Positions 1 to 6,161 of a stretch of 16,352 nucleotides of DNA are shown here, piece after piece. The DNA comes from F23-B02 sp963620985 (lineage in GTDB: Bacteria > Bacillota > Clostridia > Oscillospirales > Oscillospiraceae). Positions within the stretch are counted from its first letter, which is position 1; every line of letters starts with the position of its first letter. The notes under the pieces are model-generated. The model was not told where the DNA came from. It saw nothing but the letters and a program-made list of their open reading frames with translations, and ran no database searches. The position numbers and the translations under genes were made by a program. Location: contig CAVFCI010000045.1 in the NCBI GenBank assembly GCA_963620985.1, positions 1 to 16,352 on the forward strand. Reading direction: 5' to 3'.

Positions 1-175
1 ACTCCCGCGCCGACGCTGCGCTACCCCTCGAGCTCCCCCGCTGCGCGGTTATCTTCACGCAGCAGCATAGGTTTTTGACAGTCTGAGATGGGCTGTCGCC
101 CATCAAAGAGAAAAGGACAAAAAGCGCCGAAAAGGGGCGCTGACAGGCGGCAGTGGTTCAACTCCCGTCAGCTTA
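1..175. repeat. Structured intergenic repeat with T-arm-like end, copy 1 (left edge cut)
   Basis: This non-coding stretch carries several hairpins: GATGGGC/GCCCATC (87-93 with 98-104), AGCGCC/GGCGCT (123-128 with 136-141) and GCTGAC/GTCAGC (139-144 with 167-172). The last encloses TTCAACTCCC (157-166), which looks like the T loop and 3' T stem of a tRNA, but no full cloverleaf can be drawn. The block GCTGCGC..CCCCTCG.AGCT at 15-34 resembles 4823-4840 in the second copy, which also ends in a T-arm-like sequence and GTCAG. I see no gene here. Boundaries are uncertain because the left part lies outside the window. Confidence 0.45.
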
Positions 176-190
176 AAGAGCATAGAGTAT

Positions 191-229
191 AAAAAGCCGG
201 TGCGCCCGATGCGGCGTACCGGCTTTTGA
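191..229 (-). terminator. Rho-independent terminator of the DUF5693 gene
   Basis: The inverted repeat AAAAGCCGGT...ACCGGCTTTT has an inner GCGCC/GGCGT-like pairing. Read on the minus strand it lies just past the stop codon of the membrane protein gene and is followed by a T-rich run. Confidence 0.8.
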
Positions 230-249
230 TTTATTCGATCGTGTTCGAT

Positions 250-1731
250 TCAAGCGCGGCGCTTTACGGCGGCGCGGTACAGAAGCTCCAGAACGCCGAC
301 GGCGGCAAAGCCGAGGATGCAGCCTATGCAGGCGGCGAGCAGGGTACGGATAAGCGAAACCGTTATCGGTGCGACGGCGTGGCAGAAGGTGTTCGTGACC
401 GAGACCGCCTCGAGGCACGCGCCCATGCCGCCGAGCAGACGCAGGGCGGGCAGCCTTCTGCGGCATGCCCAGACGAACACGATGATGCACGGCACGGCGG
501 CGAACATCTCCTTTGAGCGCGGGCGCACATAAAAGGTGTATTCAAACCAGTTGCGCACAGCAAGCACCTTGTCCATGCCCGGTGCGTGACTGCTCACGTC
601 GCCCGAGCGCAGGATCATGACGGCTCCCGCGGCGCACAGGAGCAGGGCACAGACGAGCATCGTGCGGATGAGCCTTTTCCTCGGCAGGCGCTCGGACAGA
701 AGCTGGATGAGCAGCAGGACACCGGCAAAGCCGAGCGGTGCGAGCAGCGCAAGCTTCACGCCCGTGAAGATGATGCTGCCGAGCATGTACTCGCGTGTTG
801 ACATGAGCGCCGAGACGCTCAGACCGCCGAGGATACCCCACAGCGTCGCGGTAAGGAGCGCCGCCAGCGCGGATACGGCGACGGGGCGCGAGGCAAGCTG
901 CGGCGGCTCGCCCTCGGCAAAGCGCTTCAGCCACACGGCGAAAACGCAGGGGAACAGCACCGCCGAGGCAAACATCATGAGCTTCTGCGCGAGCGCGGCG
1001 TTCCAAAGCGTCAACGCGGCAAGGGCGGCAGCGGCGATGAGCGCGACAGGAGCTTCCCACTTCTCGCGGCGTATGATGCGGCAGAGCAGCCATGCGCCCA
1101 GCAGCACGGGAGCCATGCCGCCTCCGAGCAGAAGAAGGCTGCTGACCGGTGCGACCTGCATGCAGGAAAAGCCCTCGCCGTAGCTCAGGCCGCGCTGCTC
1201 GAGCCTTTCGGCCAGATCGTTCAGGCAGCGCTCGTAAACGGCAATGTCGGAGACCAGCTCGCCCTCGTCATCGTAAAAGGGCGTGAGGATAATAAGGCGC
1301 AGGCCGCGATCCATCGCGGCGCGGAACATGAGATCCTCGATCTCCTGCGGATCGTTATCGATGACCCTCACGCCGTACTTATAAAATATATACAGCGTCT
1401 TGACCATCGGGCCGTCATAGCTGTTAACGTCCACGCCGTCGGGCAGGATAAGGCTCGTGCGCGCACGGTTTTCGATCAGCGGCAGCGCGGGGAGCTCGGT
1501 GCTGATATCGTCAACGAAGTATTTCACGCCCGCTTTTTCGAGCCGCGCCCGCCATTCCTCGGCGGGTATGCCGCTTTTCCGGGCGAGAATATCGACATAG
1601 TTCTGCTGCATCGCGGCGCAGACCTCGCGTCCGCCCTCCTCGACGGAGACGCGCCTGAACAGGAGCACCGCGCTGCACACCACGGCGCACAGCAGCAGTA
1701 TCCACCATATAAGGGAGCGATCTTTTATCAT
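250..1731 (-). CDS. DUF5693 family multi-spanning membrane protein
   Basis: The 493-residue protein has an N-terminal membrane anchor (about residues 6-25) and then a soluble region of about 170 residues that should lie outside the membrane. The C-terminal 290 residues hold about seven or eight hydrophobic helices separated by short basic loops. The layout and the motifs of the soluble part fit DUF5693, a Firmicutes family of unknown biochemical function often found near cell-envelope polysaccharide genes. The family assignment comes from pattern recognition, not a search. The ATG start has a strong AAGGAGGGG site just upstream and a promoter about 40 bases further out. The gene stands alone, ends in its own terminator, and is divergent from the PepSY-like gene. 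A role in envelope polymer export or assembly is inference only. Confidence 0.75.
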   Translation of the reverse strand: MIKDRSLIWWILLLCAVVCSAVLLFRRVSVEEGGREVCAAMQQNYVDILARKSGIPAEEWRARLEKAGVKYFVDDISTELPALPLIENRARTSLILPDGVDVNSYDGPMVKTLYIFYKYGVRVIDNDPQEIEDLMFRAAMDRGLRLIILTPFYDDEGELVSDIAVYERCLNDLAERLEQRGLSYGEGFSCMQVAPVSSLLLLGGGMAPVLLGAWLLCRIIRREKWEAPVALIAAAALAALTLWNAALAQKLMMFASAVLFPCVFAVWLKRFAEGEPPQLASRPVAVSALAALLTATLWGILGGLSVSALMSTREYMLGSIIFTGVKLALLAPLGFAGVLLLIQLLSERLPRKRLIRTMLVCALLLCAAGAVMILRSGDVSSHAPGMDKVLAVRNWFEYTFYVRPRSKEMFAAVPCIIVFVWACRRRLPALRLLGGMGACLEAVSVTNTFCHAVAPITVSLIRTLLAACIGCILGFAAVGVLELLYRAAVKRRA

Positions 1732-1768
1732 AATGCCCCTCCTTGCCGTAATTGTAATTGCACCGCTT

Positions 1769-1797
1769 ATTATAACGCCTGCTCAGCCGCCGGTCAA
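1769..1797 (-). promoter_or_regulatory. Sigma-A promoter of the DUF5693 gene
   Basis: On the minus strand TTGACC (1792-1797) and TATAAT (1769-1774) are separated by 17 bases, close to full consensus. The -10 box is 37 bases upstream of the ATG, which has an AAGGAGGGG ribosome site. Confidence 0.85.
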
Positions 1798-1821
1798 TTA
1801 TTCAATACATCAGATGTTATG

Positions 1822-1851
1822 TTGACAAAAGGGCGGTTCGATATATATAAT
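1822..1851 (+). promoter_or_regulatory. Sigma-A promoter of the PepSY-like gene
   Basis: TTGACA (1822-1827) and TATAAT (1846-1851) are both exact consensus boxes with an 18-base spacer. The expected transcript starts near 1858, about 35 bases before the chosen TTG start. It is divergent from the minus-strand promoter, and only about 25 bases separate the two -35 boxes. Confidence 0.85.
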
Positions 1852-1892
1852 GAGTAAGATTGTACAGCTTTATCGCAAAGGGGGAGTGCTGC

Positions 1893-2327
1893 TTGGCTTC
1901 GGGCGGAAAACACCTCAAACAGCAAGCTAATAAAAAACGCGGCAGCGGCGCTCACCTGTCGGAGAAGGATAAGCGCAGACAGGCGCTGCGGCGCTCACGC
2001 AGCGCGAGCAGGCGCGGCAGGCTAAGACGCGGCGCTCCGCAGATGATAGTCATGCTGCTGCTGTGCATCGTCATGATCTCGCCTCTGCGAAGCTGCATAA
2101 TAAGCGACTCGGACTATGTCGGCTATGCAGCGGCACGCGAAACGGCGCTATCGGATGCAGGCATAACGCAGGAAAAGGCAAAGGATATCTCAACGGAGAT
2201 GATAAAGCTTGGCGACACCGTGTGCTACAAGGTGCAGTTCACGGGCTCGGTGACCGACTACAGATATATAATCGACGCGACGAGCGGCCTCATTATCGGC
2301 CAGACCTTCTACCGCACCGAGGGATAG
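1893..2327 (+). CDS. Small membrane protein with arginine-rich N-terminus and PepSY-like domain
   Basis: I place the start at the TTG at 1893 because AAGGGGGAG (1878-1886) sits six bases upstream. An earlier in-frame TTG at 1860 would fall at the transcription start and has no ribosome site. The protein then has 144 residues: a basic segment of about 50 residues rich in Arg, Lys and Ser, one membrane helix (MIVMLLLCIVMIS), and an extracytoplasmic domain. That domain ends in a pattern typical of PepSY-type folds (paired Ala-rich helix, YKVQF strand, YRYIIDATSGLI). PepSY domains are found in peptidase propeptides and small lipoproteins and are thought to modulate peptidases, but the role here is unknown. 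The basic N-terminus could contact RNA, DNA or lipid head groups; this is speculation. Confidence 0.7.
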   Translation: MASGGKHLKQQANKKRGSGAHLSEKDKRRQALRRSRSASRRGRLRRGAPQMIVMLLLCIVMISPLRSCIISDSDYVGYAAARETALSDAGITQEKAKDISTEMIKLGDTVCYKVQFTGSVTDYRYIIDATSGLIIGQTFYRTEG

Positions 2328-2341
2328 AACTTAATAAATGA

Positions 2342-2374
2342 AAAAACAGGGTGTGTGTGCATGCCCTGTTTTCA
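2342..2374 (+). terminator. Terminator after the PepSY-like gene
   Basis: AAAACAGGG and CCCTGTTTT form a nine-pair stem starting 15 bases after the stop codon. The T run is short (TTTTC), so termination may be moderate. It may work in both directions. Confidence 0.7.
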
Positions 2375-2413
2375 TGTCTGCGTCATAATTTAATGTATGC
2401 AATGGTGAATAAT

Positions 2414-2433
2414 CGGGCGCTCGGCAGCGCCCG
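2414..2433. repeat. Perfect 8-bp palindromic hairpin
   Basis: CGGGCGCT and AGCGCCCG pair perfectly around a CGGC loop. No T run follows on either strand, so it is not a typical terminator. It could be a REP-like palindrome or an operator upstream of the flavoprotein promoter. Confidence 0.5.
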
Positions 2434-2482
2434 TGTGCAACAAAAAGCACAAAAAACATGCCGGTAAAGGAACAGATTGTGG

Positions 2483-2511
2483 TTGCAATTTGTGAAAAAA
2501 TGTGCTATACT
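2483..2511 (+). promoter_or_regulatory. Promoter of the ene-reductase gene
   Basis: TTGCAA (2483-2488) and TATACT (2506-2511) are separated by 17 bases. The predicted start near 2518 leaves an untranslated leader of about 126 bases. Confidence 0.75.
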
Positions 2512-2517
2512 GACTCC

Positions 2518-2643
2518 ACTACTGTGTAGAGGCACGTCAACCCTTGGCGTGAAACTATTTTGTAAACGTTCGACACCGCGGTTTTACCGGCGATGTCTAC
2601 CGTGATAAATTAGTCAATCATATTTAAAGGAAGGAAGAACCAT
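2518..2643 (+). promoter_or_regulatory. Structured 5' leader of the ene-reductase gene
   Basis: Two clear stems can be drawn. CACGTCAA (2533-2540) pairs with TTGGCGTG (2544-2551) across a CCC loop. GACA-CGC-GG (2572-2581) pairs with CC-GCG-TGTC (2587-2597) with one mismatch and one bulge. GTAGA (2526-2530) could alternatively pair with TCTAC (2596-2600) to close both stems into a junction. The ribosome site (AAAGGAAGGAAG) lies past these stems. I do not recognise a known riboswitch class, and no terminator-like stem with a T run is present. Confidence 0.4.
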
Positions 2644-4707
2644 ATGATGAACGAAAAGTACGCACCCCTATTCACTCCGTTCAAGATCGGCAATGTCGAG
2701 ATAAAAAACCGCATTGTCCAGTGTTCCATGGGCGGCACCTCTCTGTTTGGCTGGCTTGAGCCCTGCCATTTCGACAAAGAGGCGGCATATTTCCTGCTCC
2801 AGAGAGCACAGAAGGGCGTTGGCCTTGTTCTCCCCGGCATGCAGTGTGTCCGTGATACCATGGGTCGCCGCTGGCTGTACCAGAACAAGAGAATGTTCAA
2901 GCAGCTCAAAGAGTACATGGTAGAGTACCACAAGACCGGCTCGAAGCTGTTCATCCAGCTCGCAGGCGGCTTTGGCCGTTCCATGGCAGTTACCCCCTGG
3001 ATGGTCGTCCTGAACAAGAATCCCATCCTCAACAAGATCGCTTCCCCCATCGTTGACGTAAGCTACAGCTGCGCTTCCGCATCTGCAACTCCTAACCGTT
3101 GGCAGGAGGATATGCTCTCCCGTCCTCTGACCGTCAAGGAGATCCACGAGATGGTCGAGGCATTCGGCAAGACCGCAAAGATGCTGCGCGATGCAGGCGT
3201 TGACGGCGTTGAGATCCACGCTGTTCACGAAGGCTACCTGCTTGACCAGTTCACCATGGAGAACTGGAACTGGCGTGAGGACGAGTACGGCGGCTCCTTC
3301 GAGAACCGTTTCCGCTTCCCCGTCGAGATCGTACAGTGCATCAAGAGATACGCCGGCGAAGACTTCCCCGTATCCCTGCGTTACTCCGTCAAGTCCTACA
3401 CCAAGACCTGGGGCAAGGGCGCCGTTCCCGGCGAAGAGTTCGTAGAGTGGGGCCGTGACATGCCCGAGTCCGAGAAGGCTATCAAGTACCTCGGCGACGC
3501 AGGCTACGACTTCTTCAACTGCGATAACGGTACCTACGACGCATGGTACTGGGCACATCCGCCTCAGTACATGCCCGACAACTGCAACCTCGCAGATGTT
3601 GAGCACATAAAGAAGTTCACCGACAAACCCGTAGCATGCGCAGGCCGTATGCTGCCCGAGACCGCAGCAGAGGAGATCGCTGCCGGCCGTCTGGACGCTG
3701 TCGCAATCGCACGTCAGAACCTCGTCGATCCCGATTGGATCATCAAGATCCAGGAAGGCCGCGAGGACGAGATCAAGCCCTGCATCCGCTGCCACAACGG
3801 CTGCTTCAACTTTGCTAAGTACAAGGGCACCGCAAACATTCAGGGTCTTGAGGACTCCCTGCACCTTGGCCGCTGCGCACTTACTCCTCCGACCATGCAG
3901 CACAACCGCTACAAGATCGTTCCGACCAAGAACCCCAAGAAGGTCGCTATCATCGGCGCCGGTATCGGCGGCGTAGAGGCAGGCCTGGTTCTGCTCCAGC
4001 GCGGCCACAAGCCCGTTGTCTTCGAGAAGTCCGACCGCATCGGCGGCCTGTTCCTCACTGCTTCCGCAATGAGCTTCAAGGAGAACGACAAGGCTCTCAT
4101 CACTTGGTATGAGAACGAGGTCAAGAAGGCCGGCCTCGACATCCGCTTCAACACCGAGATCAACGATCTGGGCATCCTCCGCGGCTACGACGAGATCATC
4201 GTTGCGACCGGCGCAGTTCCCAGAAAGATGCTGATCCCCGGCTTCGAGAAGTGCCTCACCTTCACTCAGCTCCTGCGTGAGAAGTACCCCGTAGGCGACA
4301 AGGTGGTCTTCTTCGGCGGCGGCCAGTCCGCTTGCGAAGCTGCATACGAGATGGTTCTTCAGGGCAAGCACCCCGTCATCGTCGAGTACGCAAAGGATCT
4401 CGTTCCTGCACAGAACGTCTGCCTGTCCAACGCTTCCTTCCTGCGTGATGTTCTCGAGTATCACAAGGTTCCCACCTACCTTGAGCATACCATCCGCGAG
4501 ATCAAGGACAAGACCGTCGTTATCGCTTCCAAGGACGGCAAGAACGTATTTGAGGTCGAGTACGACAACATCGTAAACGGCATCGGCTTCGTTCCCGCAC
4601 CTGTCGGCGGCAAGGGCAAGAACATCCACCGCGTCGGCGACTGTGTCACCATCGGCAACCTGCGTACCGCTATCTGGCGCGCATGGGACGTCTGCATGAA
4701 GATCTAG
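2644..4707 (+). CDS. 2-enoate reductase-like FMN/4Fe-4S/FAD ene-reductase (old yellow enzyme family)
   Basis: This 687-residue flavoprotein probably reduces an activated carbon-carbon double bond with NADH. Residues 1-370 form the old yellow enzyme barrel with the active-site block HAVHEGYLLDQF (192-203) and the YGGSFENR block (215-222). Cys380, Cys383, Cys387 and Cys411 are placed to bind a 4Fe-4S cluster. The C-terminal half has the FAD motif GAGIGG (438-443), a second dinucleotide motif GGGQSACE (558-565) and HRVGDC (662-667). HAVHEGYL.DQF is typical of the 2-enoate reductase/FldZ branch; BaiCD and FadH are relatives. The substrate cannot be read from the sequence: cinnamate-type acids, bile acid or steroid enones, and other enoates are possible. 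The ATG has a GGAAGG site. Codons are strongly biased (AAC, AAG, ATC, CGT, TCC), unlike its neighbours, which suggests high expression. It stands alone between its own promoter and terminator. Confidence 0.9.
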   Translation: MMNEKYAPLFTPFKIGNVEIKNRIVQCSMGGTSLFGWLEPCHFDKEAAYFLLQRAQKGVGLVLPGMQCVRDTMGRRWLYQNKRMFKQLKEYMVEYHKTGSKLFIQLAGGFGRSMAVTPWMVVLNKNPILNKIASPIVDVSYSCASASATPNRWQEDMLSRPLTVKEIHEMVEAFGKTAKMLRDAGVDGVEIHAVHEGYLLDQFTMENWNWREDEYGGSFENRFRFPVEIVQCIKRYAGEDFPVSLRYSVKSYTKTWGKGAVPGEEFVEWGRDMPESEKAIKYLGDAGYDFFNCDNGTYDAWYWAHPPQYMPDNCNLADVEHIKKFTDKPVACAGRMLPETAAEEIAAGRLDAVAIARQNLVDPDWIIKIQEGREDEIKPCIRCHNGCFNFAKYKGTANIQGLEDSLHLGRCALTPPTMQHNRYKIVPTKNPKKVAIIGAGIGGVEAGLVLLQRGHKPVVFEKSDRIGGLFLTASAMSFKENDKALITWYENEVKKAGLDIRFNTEINDLGILRGYDEIIVATGAVPRKMLIPGFEKCLTFTQLLREKYPVGDKVVFFGGGQSACEAAYEMVLQGKHPVIVEYAKDLVPAQNVCLSNASFLRDVLEYHKVPTYLEHTIREIKDKTVVIASKDGKNVFEVEYDNIVNGIGFVPAPVGGKGKNIHRVGDCVTIGNLRTAIWRAWDVCMKI

Positions 4708-4741
4708 TCTCCATCACGGCGAAAACCGCATAAAACAAACG

Positions 4742-4775
4742 ATCCGGCACGGGCTTTTCCCGTGCCGGATTTTTT
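4742..4775 (+). terminator. Strong terminator of the ene-reductase gene
   Basis: ATCCGGCACGGG and CCCGTGCCGGAT form a perfect 12-bp stem with a five-base loop, followed directly by a T run. It begins 35 bases after the stop codon. Confidence 0.95.
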
Positions 4776-4805
4776 ACAGTTTTTGAAGATGAGAAGAAGC
4801 AGGCT

Positions 4806-4907
4806 GCGCAGCGTTGACGATTGCTGCGCCCCTCGGAGCTAAAAATATGCCGCAGGCATATTTTCTTAACGCTCCGACCCTCTCAGGGTTCGAATCCCTT
4901 ACGTCAG
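4806..4907. repeat. Structured intergenic repeat with T-arm-like end, copy 2
   Basis: Three nested or consecutive stems fill this stretch: GCGCAGC/GCTGCGC (4806-4812 with 4823-4829), CGGAGC/GCTCCG (4834-4839 with 4871-4876), and inside the latter AAAATATGCC/GGCATATTTT (4842-4851 with 4855-4864). It ends with GGGTTCGAATCCCTTACG, which matches the T arm and acceptor side of the neighbouring tRNA-Arg but on the opposite strand, then GTCAG. There is no cloverleaf. The part at 4823-4840 resembles 15-34 in copy 1. This looks like a dispersed mobile-type repeat (REP/MITE-like) rather than a tRNA. Confidence 0.55.
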
Positions 4908-4917
4908 AATGAAAAGA

Positions 4918-4953
4918 AATAACAGCCTCCGTCGATGACGGAAGCTGTTATTT
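4918..4953 (-). terminator. Terminator downstream of tRNA-Arg
   Basis: AATAACAGC.TCCGTC and GACGGA.GCTGTTATT form a long stem with a three-base loop and one unpaired base. It abuts the CCA end of the tRNA and is T-rich on both sides, so it could act in both directions. Confidence 0.8.
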
Positions 4954-4954
4954 T

Positions 4955-5031
4955 TGGCACGCCGTAAGGGATTCGAACCCCTGACCTTCTGGTCCGTAGC
5001 CAGACGCTCTATCCAGCTGAGCTAACGGCGC
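4955..5031 (-). tRNA. tRNA-Arg (anticodon ACG)
   Basis: A complete 77-nt cloverleaf can be drawn on the minus strand. The acceptor stem is GCGCCGT/ACGGCGT (one G-U pair), the D arm is GCTC..GAGC, and the anticodon stem TCTGG/CCAGA holds the loop CTACGGA with anticodon ACG. The T arm is AGGGG-TTCGAAT-CCCTT, the discriminator is G, and CCA is encoded. The ACG anticodon (A34 normally edited to inosine) reads CGU, CGC and CGA, which suits the heavy CGT/CGC use in this window. Confidence 0.97.
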
Positions 5032-5051
5032 TCATCGCTTAGCGCCTTAGT

Positions 5052-5080
5052 ATATTAGCACAACCGGAGAGGAAATGCAA
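5052..5080 (-). promoter_or_regulatory. Promoter of tRNA-Arg
   Basis: On the minus strand TTGCAT (5075-5080) and TAATAT (5052-5057) are 17 bases apart, about 20 bases upstream of the mature tRNA. A GGCGCT/AGCGCC hairpin overlaps the 5' end and may matter for processing. Confidence 0.7.
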
Positions 5081-5119
5081 GCCTTTTTTAATTATTTTCG
5101 CACGTTCAGGCCAAAATAA

Positions 5120-5287
5120 TTACATTCCTATAGAGCTCGACACTGCGTCCACTACCTCGCCCATGGTTTTGAGCGTTTTGCCGATGATATTTTTCGGCGT
5201 TTTTTTCGCGCCGGACACGCTCATTCCGGCAAGCGAGCCGACCGCCACGCCGATACCCATGCCTACGAGAAAATTCGTTTTGTTCAT
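5120..5287 (-). CDS. 55-residue glycine-rich small membrane-associated protein (YtxH-like)
   Basis: The ATG at 5285-5287 (minus strand) is preceded by GGAGGTGTAAACA, an excellent ribosome site at seven bases. The frame encodes MNKTNFLVGMGIGVAVGSLA and continues to a TAA stop at 5120-5122. Residues 6-22 form a glycine-zipper-like hydrophobic segment, followed by a basic stretch (GAKKTPKN) and a short amphipathic end. This resembles the YtxH/small glycine-zipper type of envelope protein. The function is unknown. It lies upstream of tRNA-Arg on the same strand and divergent from ymdB. A longer overlapping frame on the same strand is a shadow. Confidence 0.7.
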   Translation of the reverse strand: MNKTNFLVGMGIGVAVGSLAGMSVSGAKKTPKNIIGKTLKTMGEVVDAVSSSIGM

Positions 5288-5325
5288 TGTTTACACCTCC
5301 GAAATATATTATGGCCATTTTTGTT

Positions 5326-5355
5326 TTGCTACACCGCTGTAATTTGTGCTATACT
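5326..5355 (+). promoter_or_regulatory. Probable promoter of the ymdB operon
   Basis: TATACT (5350-5355) is preceded at 18 bases by TTGCTA (5326-5331). The -10 box is 32 bases upstream of the ymdB ATG and leaves room for the GGAGAGGAGA ribosome site. Confidence 0.6.
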
Positions 5356-5387
5356 ACACTCATTACTCCAGGAGAGGAGATTTTTTG

Positions 5388-6161
5388 ATGAGTGTAAAAA
5401 TTCTTGCTGTCGGCGATGTCTGCGGCGAGCCGGGGCTGGATTATCTTACAAAAAATTTGCGCCGCCTGCGCAAAGAGCTGGAGCTCGGCTTCGTTGTCGT
5501 AAACGGCGAAAACGCAAATGTCGTCGGCATAACGCCGCGTCAGGCGGATATGATACTCCACGCCGGCGCGGATGTCATAACCCTCGGCAACCACACATGG
5601 ACGCGCACCGAGCTGCGCCCGTATCTGGACGAGCGGCGCAAGATACTGCGTCCGGCAAACTGCGCGCCGCAGTGCCCGGGACGGGGACTGGACGTTTACA
5701 AAACGAGCTTCGGCGATGTGTGCGTCATGAATCTGATGGGGCACTTTACGCTTGACACGAACACCGACAATCCCTTCGTCATTGCCGACGGCTACATGGA
5801 GGAGATACGCGAGAAGATCATTCTCGTCGATTTCCACGCCGAGGGCACGAGCGAAAAACGCGCCATGGGCTACCTGCTCGACGGCAAGGTCAGCGCCGTC
5901 TGGGGAACGCACACGCATGTGCAGACCTCGGATGCCTGCGTCCTGCCTAACGGCACGGGCTATATAACCGATCTCGGCATGACGGGCGCAATAAATTCTG
6001 TCATCGGCATAGAGCCCGAGCAGTCGATAGGCAAGTTCTTCGGCGATCCTCCGCGCAGATACGATTCCGCCAAGGGTCCGGCAAAGCTGGAGGGCTGCGT
6101 GTTCACAATCGATGAGGAGACGGGCAAGTGCCTGAATGCGGAGGGAGTGAGATTTACATGA
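5388..6161 (+). CDS. ymdB: YmdB-family metallophosphoesterase (2',3'-cyclic nucleotide 2'-phosphodiesterase)
   Basis: The 257-residue length fits the YmdB/TIGR00282 family (about 265). All metal-binding positions can be seen: Asp10, Glu41 and Asn42 in NGEN, Asn68 and His69 in LGNH, His150, and His175/His177 in GTHTHVQT. Known family members hydrolyse cyclic nucleotides or 2',3'-cyclic phosphates in the cytoplasm and affect RNA turnover, biofilm and motility decisions in Bacillus. I chose the ATG at 5388 because GGAGAGGAGA lies seven bases upstream; an upstream extension to 5346 would overlap the promoter. The stop codon overlaps the start of the next gene (ATGA), so the two are translationally coupled. 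In Bacillus ymdB neighbours rny; here it is joined to a nuclease/ATPase pair. Confidence 0.93.
   Translation: MSVKILAVGDVCGEPGLDYLTKNLRRLRKELELGFVVVNGENANVVGITPRQADMILHAGADVITLGNHTWTRTELRPYLDERRKILRPANCAPQCPGRGLDVYKTSFGDVCVMNLMGHFTLDTNTDNPFVIADGYMEEIREKIILVDFHAEGTSEKRAMGYLLDGKVSAVWGTHTHVQTSDACVLPNGTGYITDLGMTGAINSVIGIEPEQSIGKFFGDPPRRYDSAKGPAKLEGCVFTIDEETGKCLNAEGVRFT

Noticed and set aside
137..175. A tRNA end at the left side of the window
   Set aside because: The T stem does not pair properly and no other arms are found; treated as a repeat.
2518..2643. A known riboswitch in the ene-reductase leader
   Set aside because: The stems are real, but the sequence does not fit any riboswitch consensus I know and no expression platform is seen.
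2668..4629. A 653-residue open frame on the minus strand across the ene-reductase gene
   Set aside because: It is a mirror of strong codon bias in the plus-strand gene; the translation has no domain pattern and no ribosome site.
4870..4907. A second tRNA on the plus strand
   Set aside because: Only the T-arm-like end is present; no D arm, anticodon arm or matching acceptor stem can be drawn.
5106..5318. A 70-residue frame on the minus strand upstream of tRNA-Arg
   Set aside because: It overlaps the better supported 55-residue gene in another frame and has no ribosome site.
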